This document shows positions 45,181-54,971 of a stretch of 64,000 nt of DNA, one piece after another. The position numbers and the translations under genes were made by a program. The DNA is from Synechococcus sp. WH 5701 (GTDB lineage: Bacteria > Cyanobacteriota > Cyanobacteriia > PCC-6307 > Cyanobiaceae). The DNA lies in contig NZ_CH724159.1 of the NCBI RefSeq assembly GCF_000153045.1, positions 711,680 through 775,679 of the forward strand, written 5' to 3'. The first letter of the stretch is position 1. Every line of letters starts with the position of its first letter. The notes beneath the pieces were generated by a model. That model saw nothing but the letters and a program-made list of their open reading frames with translations. It did no database searches and was not told the origin of the DNA.

Positions 45181-45861
45181 TCAGGGGCGCAGGTCGCCAG
45201 CGATGGGACCAACGGAGGGAGGCGCGGGCAGCAGCGGTGTGGGGTCCACCGCCACCAGTCCCTGAGGCTGCCGTTGGCGCAGTTCCAGGTGCAGGTGCGG
45301 GCCGCTGGCATTGCCGCTCTGGCCCACCAGGCCCAGGGGCTGCCCGGCCCGCAGGCTCTCGCCAGGGCTCACGCTGGCCTCCAGCAGGTGGGCGTAGAGG
45401 CTTGACCAGCCGCCGCCGTGGTCGATCAGCACCGTGAGGCCGTAGCCCGAAATTACATCGACCCGCTGCACCCGGCCCCCGTTTACGGCCAGCACGGCGG
45501 TGCCCTCTGGCGCGATCAGATCCACTCCGGTGTGCATGCGCCAGGCCCCGCGGGCGCTCGCGTAACGCCAGCCCCAGGGGTCCTGCTCGCTGGCGGGGCG
45601 GGCCAGGGGGTAATGCAACGGCTCCGGGGGCCTGGCGGCAGCCTCGCCAGGCCCCGGCGGTTGCCCTTCGAGGGCAAGATCGCCCACCGCGACCACGGGG
45701 GGAACCGTTGCCGGCCGCTCGGGCCTGGGGGCCTCAGTCCAGGACTCGTCTTCAGAGCCCGCGCCGCTGGCCGAGTCGGGGATCAGCGGCACGGCGATGG
45801 CTGGCGGCGTGTGGATCAGGGCGGCACCACAGAGTGCGCCCAGCAGGGTGAGCAGCCGCAT
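45181..45861 (-). CDS. M23 family metallopeptidase (LytM/peptidoglycan endopeptidase)
   Basis: The protein has 226 residues from the ATG at 45861 (MRLLTLLGALCG signal peptide, cleavage near AIA-VP). A longer frame to 45921 is less likely. A Pro/Ala/Glu-rich spacer precedes the LytM domain. The zinc ligands are present: HTGVDLIAPEGTAV (HxxxD) and the GPHLHLELR motif (HxH). The domain cleaves peptidoglycan cross-links or acts as an amidase activator if degenerate. Both zinc motifs look intact. It is located in the periplasm or cell wall. Confidence 0.9.
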   Translation of the reverse strand: MRLLTLLGALCGAALIHTPPAIAVPLIPDSASGAGSEDESWTEAPRPERPATVPPVVAVGDLALEGQPPGPGEAAARPPEPLHYPLARPASEQDPWGWRYASARGAWRMHTGVDLIAPEGTAVLAVNGGRVQRVDVISGYGLTVLIDHGGGWSSLYAHLLEASVSPGESLRAGQPLGLVGQSGNASGPHLHLELRQRQPQGLVAVDPTPLLPAPPSVGPIAGDLRP

Positions 45862-45958
45862 CTCCGGGTTCAGCCGGAAGCGGGCAGGGGCCGTCGGGCG
45901 CAGCACAGGCCGTGTCGCCACCGACCGTGGCGTTGCAGAAAGAGGCGTTGTACCGCCC

Positions 45959-46774
45959 TCAGATCCGCCGCACCACCACCACGCCGCGGCTGCGGCCTGA
46001 GCTGGTGTCGGTGGTGCGGATCGCCTGCCAGAGATCCGTCAGGGGCACCCACACCGAGGGGTAGCGGTAGCGGGCCACGTCCAGGATCAGCACCCGATCC
46101 GTGGCGGCGTTGTAGGCAGCCAGCGGGGAGATGTGGCCGCCGCCGGCCTGGCCCAGCGCCTTGCGGTCGTAGTTCACCAGCAGGCGATCACTGCTCTGAG
46201 CGAGATTGCTGCGCACCAGCAGCCGGAACTGGGCCAGGCTCAGCCGATCGCCGTGGATGGCCCGGGCCTGCAGCCCATGGCTGGCCAGAAGATCCCCCAG
46301 CTCCTGCAGGGTCATCCCCTGGCGGGCCACCACCTCAGGGCTCAGCACCGCCCGGGTGGCGGCGGCCTCGAACACGTTCTCCTGGGTCCAGAAGCGGTAG
46401 CTGCCGTAACCCGCCGCCGACGGGGCCGGCACCGCCAGGCTGTTGAGCACCATCACCATGCTGGCCACGCCGCAGTAGGCGAGGTTGGCCTGGGTGAGGA
46501 ACTGCTCCGCCAGCGGTCCGTAGTCGGCGCGATCGGCGCTCTGCAGCAGCAGGGTCTGCCCCTGGGGCTCCGGCAGGGGGATCGTGGCCGCCGCCGGTTC
46601 GGCCAGGGCACGGGGCAGCAGTGGCGGCAGGGCCACCAGCGCCAGGCCCAGAAGGGCCGGCAGGGCTCGGCAGCGGCGGGAGGCAGGCAGGGTCAGGACG
46701 GTCCATCTAGGGTTCGCGCCAGTGTGGCCCCGCCTGATGGCCTTTGAGGTGTCTGAGGCACGGATGCATGGCAT
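45959..46774 (-). CDS. Phytochelatin synthase-like protein, probably secreted
   Basis: The protein has 271 residues using the ATG at 46774. Other starts (46810) are possible and the true one is uncertain. A long N-terminus ends in a hydrophobic signal (ALPALLGLALVALPPLLPRALA). The papain-like catalytic triad of phytochelatin synthases is present: Cys in NLAYCGVASMVMVLN, His in GGGHISPLAAYN and Asp in RVLILDVARYRYPS. Short bacterial relatives act mainly as glutathione or phytochelatin hydrolases. The 5' end overlaps the divergent 913-aa gene by about 38 bp in this model. Confidence 0.8.
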   Translation of the reverse strand: MPCIRASDTSKAIRRGHTGANPRWTVLTLPASRRCRALPALLGLALVALPPLLPRALAEPAAATIPLPEPQGQTLLLQSADRADYGPLAEQFLTQANLAYCGVASMVMVLNSLAVPAPSAAGYGSYRFWTQENVFEAAATRAVLSPEVVARQGMTLQELGDLLASHGLQARAIHGDRLSLAQFRLLVRSNLAQSSDRLLVNYDRKALGQAGGGHISPLAAYNAATDRVLILDVARYRYPSVWVPLTDLWQAIRTTDTSSGRSRGVVVVRRI

Positions 46775-49478
46775 CCGCTGGATTCTCACCAGTGCCTGGC
46801 TGCTGATCATCGCCTCGCTCTTCTACGACCCCTGGACGCCCCGGTTCACCGAGGCGGATCACCCCTGGAGCCCCCTGCGCCTGCCCGACACCTGCGTTCC
46901 GGTGCAGGGTGTCTGCCTCAGCGAGGCCCCTTATCCCCTGGGCACCACGCTGTTCTGGGGCGCCGTGGTGCCGGCGGCGGTGCTGATCCTGCTGCTCTTC
47001 GGCCACGAGCTCTGGCGCCGGGTCTGCCCGCTCTCCTTCCTCTCCCAGATTCCCAGGGCCCTGGGCCGGCAGCGTCAGCGCACCAAGGTCAACCCGCGCA
47101 CAGGGGACCGCCGCCAGCAACTGGCCAAGGTGCCCGACGACTCCTGGCTGGCCCGTCACTACTCCCACCTCCAGTTCGGCTGGCTGTTCGTGGGCCTCTG
47201 TGGGCGGATCCTCTTCTTCAACGCCGACCGGCTGGTGCTGGCCGGCTGGATGCTGTTCACCATTGCCGCCGCCATCAGCGTGGGCTGGCTCTATGGCGGC
47301 AAGGCCTGGTGCCAGTACTTCTGCCCGATGGCGCCGGTGCAGAGCGTCTACTCCACCCCGGCGGGCCTGCTCGGCAGCAAGGCCCACCTGAGCGAGAAAC
47401 CGATTACCCAGTCGATGTGCCGCACCGTGCTGCCCGACGGCAGTGAACAGAGTGCCTGCGTGGCCTGCCAGCAGCCCTGCATCGACATCGACGCCGAGCG
47501 GATGTACTGGACGCGGCTGAGCAGCCGTGAATTCAGCTTCGAGCGCTATGCCTACGTGGGCCTGGTGGTGGGCTATTTCCTCTACTACTACCTCTATGCC
47601 GGTAGCTGGGACTATTACTTCTCCGGTGCCTGGCTGCGCCAGAGCGATCAGTTGTCGCTGCTGCTGCGGCCCGGTCTGTTCCTCTTCGGCCAGAGCCTGA
47701 ACGTGCCCCGGCTGGTGGCGGTTCCGCTGGTGCTCGGGTTCTTCACCTGGTTGGGGGTGCGTGTGGGCCGCTGGATCGAGCGCAGCGGCCGCTTCGGACG
47801 TCATCAGATCTTCGTGCTGGCCACGTTTCTGGTGTTCAACTTCTTCTTTCTCTTCTCCGGCCGGCCGCTGCTGCTGCTGCTGCCCGCCTGGGTGCAGACC
47901 CTCTTTGATGCCGTTGTGGTGGCGGTGAGCAGCCTCTGGCTCTACCGCTCCTGGGAGCGCAGCGCTGATCTGCACCAGCGCGAGAACCTGGCCAGCCGCT
48001 TCCGCCGCCAGCTGGAGAAGCTCGATCTCGATGTGGGGCGCTACCTCGATGGGCGCCAACTGGCCGACCTCAGCCCCCATGAGGTGTATGTGCTCGCCAA
48101 GGTGCTGCCGGGCTTCACCCGCGAGAAACGTCAGCAGGTGTACAAGGAGGTGGTGCGGGAGGCCCTGCAGGAGGGCTATGCCAATGCCTCCAGCAGCCTG
48201 GAGGTGCTGAGCCAGATGCGGCGGGAAATCGGCATCACCGATGAAGAGCACAGCCTGCTGCTCGAATCGGTGGGGGTGGAGAACCCCGACCTGCTCGATC
48301 CCGACGGCCGCCGCAGCCTTGAGGATCAGATCCGCCTGAGCGGCTACAAGAAATCCCTGGAGCGGCTGATGCTGCTCAAGAGCCGCCAGGCCGATCCCGA
48401 GGTGATCCGCAACCTGCGCAGCCAGTACTCGATCAGCCCCGATGAGGAGGCCAGCGTGCTCGAAGGCCTCGCCCCCAGCACTGGTGCGCTGCAGAAGCTC
48501 GAGGCGATGCTGCCGCGCTTCTCCGAGCTCAGGCGGGCCCGTCTAAGCCTGCTGCAGCGGGTGCTGGAGGATCAGCCGCTGGTGCGAGATCTGCTCGCCG
48601 ATTCACTGCTGCAACGCCAGGACCTGAGCTTGCGCGCCATACTCAGCGTGCTGGCAGAGCTGAAGGAGCAGCCTGAAGCGCTGAAGTTGGCGGCCCGGCT
48701 GCAGGCCCTGAGGCCGGTCAACCTCCCTGTCGTGCTTGCTGAGGGCGACTGGGAGCAACACCTCTCCCCGTCGGTGCTGGCTCTCCTGCAACAGGAGCCC
48801 CAAGGCGCCGCGGATGAGCCGCCGGCCTATTCCCTTGCCGACACCCTCTCCAGCCTGGAAGATCTGCTGCAGGAGCGCACACCGCTGCTGCGTGCCGCCG
48901 CCCTGTTCCTGCTGGCGCAGCTCGATCTCAACCGGGCCCGGTTCCTGGCCAGTGGCCTCGATCCCGCTGCCGCTCCGGTTCCGCTGGCCGAGATGATCAG
49001 TGCCTTGCAGACGCCGACGGCGCCGGTCCCCGAGCTCCAGGATCTACCGGAGCTGGAGATGCGGGCTCATCTGGCCGCCAGCGATTTCTTCCGCGGCACC
49101 AGCCACGCCAGCCTGGAGCAGCTGGCAGCGGTCTCGGAGCTGCGCCGCTTCGGCGCCGGGGAGCTGATCACGGAAACCGGTGACACCTGCCGCGAACTGC
49201 TGCTGCTGATCGCAGGGCGGGCAGCGGTCCGCTACCAGCAGGCCGTAGGTGTTCGCCTCGAGCCTCTCCTGCCCGGCCAGGTGCTCGATGAGCTGGAGGT
49301 GCTCAGCCACAGCGCCTCGGAGAACACGATCCTGGCCCAGGAGGAGGGCACCCGGCTGCTGGCGGTGCCGGTGGATGGCTTCGATGCGGTGCTGGAGCGT
49401 GACCCCGATTTCGCCCGCAGGGTGTTGCAACTCGAGAGCCGCCATCTCCAGAGCCTGATGCAGTCGCTGCACAGCTGA
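46737..49478 (+). CDS. Membrane 4Fe-4S (CcoG/NapH/NosR-like) protein fused to a cyclic-nucleotide-binding domain
   Basis: The protein has 913 residues from the ATG at 46737 (a later ATG at 46764 is possible). The first 450 residues contain five to seven membrane segments and a polyferredoxin-like region: RRVCPLSFLS, WCQYFCPMAP (CxxxC-Pro) near residue 193, and CVACQQPCIDID near residue 241. Residues 470-780 are soluble and helical, with HEVYVLAKVLPGF and ITDEEHSLLLESVGVE repeated-looking segments. Residues 785-905 form a CAP_ED-type domain (LRRFGAGELITETGDTCRELLLLIAGRAAV, then VLDELEVL). Electron transfer gated by ligand binding is a plausible but unproven role. Confidence 0.85.
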   Translation: MAFEVSEARMHGIRWILTSAWLLIIASLFYDPWTPRFTEADHPWSPLRLPDTCVPVQGVCLSEAPYPLGTTLFWGAVVPAAVLILLLFGHELWRRVCPLSFLSQIPRALGRQRQRTKVNPRTGDRRQQLAKVPDDSWLARHYSHLQFGWLFVGLCGRILFFNADRLVLAGWMLFTIAAAISVGWLYGGKAWCQYFCPMAPVQSVYSTPAGLLGSKAHLSEKPITQSMCRTVLPDGSEQSACVACQQPCIDIDAERMYWTRLSSREFSFERYAYVGLVVGYFLYYYLYAGSWDYYFSGAWLRQSDQLSLLLRPGLFLFGQSLNVPRLVAVPLVLGFFTWLGVRVGRWIERSGRFGRHQIFVLATFLVFNFFFLFSGRPLLLLLPAWVQTLFDAVVVAVSSLWLYRSWERSADLHQRENLASRFRRQLEKLDLDVGRYLDGRQLADLSPHEVYVLAKVLPGFTREKRQQVYKEVVREALQEGYANASSSLEVLSQMRREIGITDEEHSLLLESVGVENPDLLDPDGRRSLEDQIRLSGYKKSLERLMLLKSRQADPEVIRNLRSQYSISPDEEASVLEGLAPSTGALQKLEAMLPRFSELRRARLSLLQRVLEDQPLVRDLLADSLLQRQDLSLRAILSVLAELKEQPEALKLAARLQALRPVNLPVVLAEGDWEQHLSPSVLALLQQEPQGAADEPPAYSLADTLSSLEDLLQERTPLLRAAALFLLAQLDLNRARFLASGLDPAAAPVPLAEMISALQTPTAPVPELQDLPELEMRAHLAASDFFRGTSHASLEQLAAVSELRRFGAGELITETGDTCRELLLLIAGRAAVRYQQAVGVRLEPLLPGQVLDELEVLSHSASENTILAQEEGTRLLAVPVDGFDAVLERDPDFARRVLQLESRHLQSLMQSLHS

Positions 49479-49482
49479 GGGA

Positions 49483-49680
49483 TCAGCGGCCTCGGTCGTC
49501 CATCCCGGGAACCACATCCCAGTGATGGTCGGCCATCAGGGCCTGGGTCTGCTCCGGGTTGAGCAGCCTGGCGTTGTGATAGCCCCCCGTCACACCGCCC
49601 TGGCGGTTGCGCAGCACCAGGGCCCGGTCATGACCGGGCGGGCGGCTCACGCGCCGGACCAGCAAGGTGGGGAACTCCAT
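49483..49680 (-). CDS. Small conserved hypothetical protein
   Basis: The protein has 65 residues from the ATG at 49680. The frame extends to 49719 but that part is Pro-rich and unlikely. The sequence FPTLLVRRVSRPPGHDRALVLRNRQ then GGVTGGYHNARLLNPEQTQALM looks like a short beta-rich domain ending in a helix. It has no signal peptide and no named family. It is convergent with the 913-aa gene (4 bp between stops) and downstream of gapA on the same strand. Confidence 0.5.
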   Translation of the reverse strand: MEFPTLLVRRVSRPPGHDRALVLRNRQGGVTGGYHNARLLNPEQTQALMADHHWDVVPGMDDRGR

Positions 49681-49746
49681 TGGGGGGTGCGGTGCAGGGG
49701 ACCTGCAGGGCTCAATCAACCGCAGATCCCCGCATCCGCCAGCCCC

Positions 49747-50775
<1,029 letters not shown>

Positions 50776-50780
50776 TCACC

Positions 50781-50790
50781 CTACCGGTAG
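50781..50790. promoter_or_regulatory. Perfect 10-bp palindrome upstream of gapA
   Basis: CTACCGGTAG lies 38 bp upstream of the gapA start, between gltS and gapA. It could be an operator or part of a gltS 3' end. There is no T tract, so a terminator is unlikely. The perfect self-complementarity is seen, but a role is not shown. Confidence 0.25.
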
Positions 50791-50810
50791 CCTCCGGGTC
50801 AACTCCTGCT

Positions 50811-52007
50811 TCAGCCCAGCCAGTTGAGGAAGCGCTGGATCACCACGGCGTTGCTGATGTCCACGAAGAAACCCGCCACCAGCGGCACGATGATGAAGGC
50901 CTGGGGTGACGGACCGTAGCGGTGTGTCACCGCCGCCATGTTCGCCATGGCGGTGGGGGTGGCCCCCAGGGAGAACCCGCCGAAGCCTGAGCAGATCACC
51001 GCGGCGTCGTAGCTGCCGCCCATGGCTGGGAACACCACCATCACAGTGAACAGCACCGCCACCAGGAACTGGGCGGACAGGATGATCAGGATCGCTCCGG
51101 CCAGCTCAGTGATGGTCCAGAGCTGCAGGCTCATCAGCGACATCGTCAGGAAGATCCCCAGGGAGATCTCCGAGATCAGCGCGAGCGAACGGGTCTGGGC
51201 CGGCCAGATCAGCCGGGGGATCAGGCGTGGCACCGTGTTGGTGAGCAGGATCGCGCTGAACAGGGCGCAGACGAACAGCGGCAGGTTGCTGCCCATCGCC
51301 TTCAGGGCCTCATGCAGACCTTCCCCCAGCGCCAGGCTCATGTTCAGCCAGAACAGGGTGCGCAGCAGGCTGAAGAAATCCACCGGCCGGGGGTCGGTCG
51401 GGGTGTCGGCCCGTTCCGTGGGCCCGTCGGCGGGACCGGATCGCAGCTGATGGCGGCGGATCAGAAACCTGGCCACGGGGCCTCCGATCAGCGAGGCCAG
51501 CACCAGACCAAGGGTGGCGCAGGCCACGCCGATCTCCATGGCGTTGTCGATGCCGTGCTCCCGGGCGAAACGGGGTGCCCAGGCGATGGCGGTGCCGTGG
51601 CCCCCCAGCAATGACACGGAACCGCCCAGAAGTCCGTTGAGGGGGGAGAACCCCAGCAGGCTGGCGACCCCGACGCCGGTCAGGTTCTGCAGGATCATGA
51701 AGGCCACGGTCAGGACCACCAGCACCAGCAGCGGCCGGCCACCGGCCAGCAGGGTCTTGACGTCGGCGTTGAGGCCGATCGTGGCGAAGAAATAGAGGAG
51801 GAGAAAGTCGCGGGTTTCCAGGTTGAAGTTGATCTCCAGCCCGCTCACGGCATGCACCAGGGCCAGCAGCAGGCACACCAGCAGGCCACTGCTGACCGGC
51901 TCGGGAATGTTGAACGTGCGCAGCACCGTGAAGCGCTGATTCAGCCAGCGGCCGATCGCCAGCACCACGATGGCGATGTTGAACGTGGCAAAACTTCCGA
52001 CCTCCAA
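50811..52007 (-). CDS. gltS: Sodium/glutamate symporter GltS
   Basis: The protein has 398 residues with about ten hydrophobic segments. GltS features include FFATIGLNADVKTLLAGGRPL, the gly-rich SLLGGHGTAIAW re-entrant loop in the first half, and the C-terminal half GGFSLGATPTAMANMAAV. It takes up glutamate with sodium across the inner membrane. The frame starts at a TTG (52007). An in-frame GTG in the first segment is also possible. It is divergent from the CAX-type exchanger with a 77-bp gap. Confidence 0.95.
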   Translation of the reverse strand: MEVGSFATFNIAIVVLAIGRWLNQRFTVLRTFNIPEPVSSGLLVCLLLALVHAVSGLEINFNLETRDFLLLYFFATIGLNADVKTLLAGGRPLLVLVVLTVAFMILQNLTGVGVASLLGFSPLNGLLGGSVSLLGGHGTAIAWAPRFAREHGIDNAMEIGVACATLGLVLASLIGGPVARFLIRRHQLRSGPADGPTERADTPTDPRPVDFFSLLRTLFWLNMSLALGEGLHEALKAMGSNLPLFVCALFSAILLTNTVPRLIPRLIWPAQTRSLALISEISLGIFLTMSLMSLQLWTITELAGAILIILSAQFLVAVLFTVMVVFPAMGGSYDAAVICSGFGGFSLGATPTAMANMAAVTHRYGPSPQAFIIVPLVAGFFVDISNAVVIQRFLNWLG

Positions 52008-52084
52008 GCTGAAGAATCCTCTGCGGTTTGGCAGAGCCTACCGGCCTTGATCGGCTCAGAATGGCCCCAGCAAGGCCTCTGCCG

Positions 52085-53149
52085 ATGATCACCCGACGGA
52101 CCTTCGCCACGGCTTCGCTGGTGTTGGTGCCTCTCTCCCTGGCGGCTGAGATGCTGCACTGGGGCGAGACCGTGGTGTTCGTCTGCTCGGGGCTGGCGAT
52201 CCTGCCGCTGGCCATCTGGCTGAGCACGGCCACGGAGAAGTTGTCCGTGGCCCTGGGCCCATCCCTTGGCGCCCTGCTCAATGCCGTCTTCGGCAACGCC
52301 TCGGAACTGATCATTGCCTTAGTGGCCCTGCGGGCCGGGCTGGTGGACATTGTCAAGGCCAGCATCACCGGCACGGTGATGGCCAATCTCCTGCTGGCCC
52401 TCGGTCTTTCGATGTTTCTTGGCGGGCTGGGGCGCAGTGAGCAGCGCTTCCAGCCTGTGGTGGCCAGGGTGAACGGCTCGGCCATGACCCTGGCGGTGCT
52501 GGCGATTCTGATCCCGAGCATTGCCGTGATCTCCACGGGGGCAGCGCCGGAGCGCACCGAGGCCTTCTCGGGGTTCGTGGCCTGGGTGCTGCTGCTGGTC
52601 TACCTGCTGACCCTGATCTTCTCGCTGCGCACCCACCGGGCTCTCTACGAGGTGGCGGAGGTGGAGTGCCGCGATGAGGAGTCTCCCGCCAGCCCCATGC
52701 CCTGGCTGCTGGTGCTGATCGGGGCCACCACGGCGCTGGCGCTGGTGTCGGAGATCTTTGTTGGGGTGGTGCAATCCGTCACGGCCCAGCTCGGGCTCAC
52801 GGATCTGTTCACCGGGGTGGTGCTGCTGCCGCTGCTGGGAGGGGCGGCCGAATTCCTCACGGCGATCACCATGGCCCGCCGCAATCAGATGGACCTGGCG
52901 GTGTCCGTGGCGATGGGTTCCACCCTGCTGGTGGCCCTGCTTGTGGTGCCGGTGCTGGTGCTGACGGGGCCTCTGCTGGGACATCCGCTCGACCTCAGCT
53001 TCGAGCTCTATGAGCTGGTGGCGGTGATCACGGCGGTGCTGGTGAGCAATCTGGTGAGCCTCGATGGCCGCTCCGACTGGTTGGAGGGGGTGCTGCTGCT
53101 GGCTGCCTATGTGATTCTGGCGGCTGGTCTTTACTTTCAGGCCCTCTGA
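52085..53149 (+). CDS. Calcium/proton exchanger (CAX family)
   Basis: The protein has 354 residues from the ATG at 52085. ATGs at 52061 and 52028 are also in frame. It has eleven or so membrane segments and two repeated halves with the CAX motifs: GNASELIIALVALR in the first half and GGAAEFLTAITMARR in the second. Both Glu residues are conserved. A short acidic loop (ECRDEESPASP) separates the halves. It probably extrudes calcium or another divalent cation from the cytoplasm in exchange for protons. Confidence 0.92.
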   Translation: MITRRTFATASLVLVPLSLAAEMLHWGETVVFVCSGLAILPLAIWLSTATEKLSVALGPSLGALLNAVFGNASELIIALVALRAGLVDIVKASITGTVMANLLLALGLSMFLGGLGRSEQRFQPVVARVNGSAMTLAVLAILIPSIAVISTGAAPERTEAFSGFVAWVLLLVYLLTLIFSLRTHRALYEVAEVECRDEESPASPMPWLLVLIGATTALALVSEIFVGVVQSVTAQLGLTDLFTGVVLLPLLGGAAEFLTAITMARRNQMDLAVSVAMGSTLLVALLVVPVLVLTGPLLGHPLDLSFELYELVAVITAVLVSNLVSLDGRSDWLEGVLLLAAYVILAAGLYFQAL

Positions 53150-53191
53150 TTTGGGGCTTTGAGCTATGCTGACCAAAGTCCAATCTTGTTG

Positions 53192-54103
53192 GTGAGTCGA
53201 GTCTTGCTGCTGAAACGTCTGCTCCCGCTGCTTCAACTCCTTGCCTGTCTGGCCCTGGCGGCTCCGGCCTCCGCCGGCTCCCTGCTGCAGTCGGTGGCGG
53301 CCTCGGGCGTCCTGGTGGGGGGTACCAGCCGTGATGCCTTTCCCTTCGCTTACCAGAACGAGGAGGGTCAGCTCGTTGGCTACTCGATCGACATGATGAA
53401 TCTGATCCGGGAGGAGATCGAGCGCCAGACGGGCCGTCCGATCAAGCTGAAGCTGGTGCCGCTCGACACCGACCAGCGCCTCTCCAGCCTGGAATCAGGG
53501 GCGGTGAACCTGGTCTGCGATGCCAGCAGCTTCACCTGGAGCCGCGATGAGAAGGTGGATTTCTCGGTGAGTTACGGCATCACCGGCACCCAGTTGCTCG
53601 TGCCCCGGGGCTCGGGGCTCTCCTCTCCTGAATCCCTGGCAGGGAAGCGGGTGGGTGTCCTGCCGCGCACCACCAGTGTCCTGGCAGTGGCCAGCCGTCA
53701 GCCGGCTGCCTCGCTGGTGCTGCTCAAGGACCGCCAGGAGGGCTATGAGGCCCTCCAGCAAGGCCGCATCGATGCCTTCGCCGACGACGGCATGCTGCTC
53801 TATGCCTGGTTGCAGCGTCAGGGCGGCCAGGCTCCCTTCAAGGTGTCGGCGGACACTTACTCCAGGGAGGGCATCGCCTGCATGGTGCCCCAGAACAATT
53901 CATCCTTCCAGCGGGTGGTGGACCTGGCTCTGATCCGTTACATGCAGGGGTTTCTGCGTCAGCAGCCCAGGGAGCGGGGCATCTTCGATCGCTGGTTCGG
54001 CCCCCAGGGCAAAACGCCCCTTACCCAGGACGTCACCGGCCTGTTCACCGAAACCATGCAGTTGATGGTTGACTTCAAGGAAGAAGTGCCGTCCAAACCC
54101 TGA
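53192..54103 (+). CDS. Extracellular amino-acid-type solute-binding protein (SBP family 3)
   Basis: The protein has 303 residues from the GTG at 53192. A TTG at 53159 would add 11. A signal peptide (LLLKRLLPLLQLLACLALAAPASA-GS) precedes the family-3 binding fold: VLVGGTSRDAFPFAYQNEEGQLVGYSIDMM, DAGAVNL-like LESGAVNLVCDASS, then VDFSVSYGITGTQLLV and ALQQGRIDAFADDG. This is typical of polar amino acid binding components. No permease or ATPase gene is adjacent, so it may work with a distant transporter. Two small secreted-protein genes follow. Confidence 0.9.
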   Translation: MSRVLLLKRLLPLLQLLACLALAAPASAGSLLQSVAASGVLVGGTSRDAFPFAYQNEEGQLVGYSIDMMNLIREEIERQTGRPIKLKLVPLDTDQRLSSLESGAVNLVCDASSFTWSRDEKVDFSVSYGITGTQLLVPRGSGLSSPESLAGKRVGVLPRTTSVLAVASRQPAASLVLLKDRQEGYEALQQGRIDAFADDGMLLYAWLQRQGGQAPFKVSADTYSREGIACMVPQNNSSFQRVVDLALIRYMQGFLRQQPRERGIFDRWFGPQGKTPLTQDVTGLFTETMQLMVDFKEEVPSKP

Positions 54104-54138
54104 GGCGGTCTCGATCCCACCCTGTTCACGTTCCTGCG

Positions 54139-54399
54139 ATGTCCAGCATGCTTCGATCCCTCGGTGGCTTCGTTGCCCTTCTGCTGCTGGGAGCACTACC
54201 AGTCAGTGCCGGCTCCGTCACGGCCGATTCGATCATCGACCAGGACAGTGCCCTTCAGCAGGCCACCGGCCAGGTTCCCGAGGGCGCCACGGTGACTGGC
54301 AGCCGTTGCCAACAGATCGTGATGCCCGGCGACAGCTTCCGTTACCGCTGCAGCGTGGAGTTCACCACAACTCCGCCTGCAGCCAACCCCGCTCCTTAA
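54139..54399 (+). CDS. Small secreted protein
   Basis: The protein has 86 residues with a signal peptide (LGGFVALLLLGALPVSAG, cleavage near VSA-GS). The mature part has one Cys pair (SRCQQIVM and YRCSVEFTT) that could form a disulfide, and an Ala/Pro-rich C-terminus. No family recognised. It lies 35 bp after the solute-binding protein gene, in the same direction, and ends 19 bp before the next gene. Confidence 0.6.
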   Translation: MSSMLRSLGGFVALLLLGALPVSAGSVTADSIIDQDSALQQATGQVPEGATVTGSRCQQIVMPGDSFRYRCSVEFTTTPPAANPAP

Positions 54400-54418
54400 G
54401 CCTGCTCCGATCCATCGA

Positions 54419-54913
54419 ATGTCCCAGGATCCCGACGATCTCGCACTGGCTCATGCGCCCTCCCGCCCTCTGGGCCTGCGGGTTCTGGCCGGGGTCGGGG
54501 CCCTGGCCTTCGCCTTGATTGCCGTCAATCTGGCGGTGGTGATCGTGCGCATGCTGCTGGCGCCCTCCCAGGAGCCGAAGCCCCGCCCCCAACCCTTGGC
54601 GGCCCGCACCGCCGCAAGGCCCCTGTCGGCCTGGATGTTGGCCCTGGCTATCCCGGCACAGCCGGCCATGGCGGCCGATTGGCGGGCCTACGGGCCGCTG
54701 AGCATCGACTGGACCAGTTGGCAACTGATGGACGGCAGCCTGGTGACCCGCAGCCGCAATGCCAAGAACCAGATGTTCTATCTCTCGGTCAATTGCAAAG
54801 CCGGCCAGATCAACGTCACCGGTGCGTCGATGAACTGGAAAGGCTGGGAAAAGCCCCAGGCTGGATTCGAGACCCGGCTGCTCGCGGAGGCCTGCGCCAG
54901 CCCCAGGCCCTGA
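54419..54913 (+). CDS. Hypothetical single-pass membrane protein
   Basis: The protein has 164 residues with one clear transmembrane segment (LRVLAGVGALAFALIAVNLAVVIVRML, about residues 20-45), followed by a Pro-rich stretch and a second hydrophobic part (WMLALAIPAQPAMAADW) that could be a second membrane pass or an internal signal-like sequence with AMA-AD. The C-terminal domain reads IDWTSWQLMDGSLVTRSRN and FYLSVNCKAGQINVT, a beta-rich sequence. I cannot name a family. It is in line with the two secreted-protein genes upstream. Confidence 0.55.
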   Translation: MSQDPDDLALAHAPSRPLGLRVLAGVGALAFALIAVNLAVVIVRMLLAPSQEPKPRPQPLAARTAARPLSAWMLALAIPAQPAMAADWRAYGPLSIDWTSWQLMDGSLVTRSRNAKNQMFYLSVNCKAGQINVTGASMNWKGWEKPQAGFETRLLAEACASPRP

Positions 54914-54971
54914 GCCGAAGGGCTGGTTGGTGGCTTCCATCCCCTAGGGTCGCCGACCCACCCCGCTCCTG

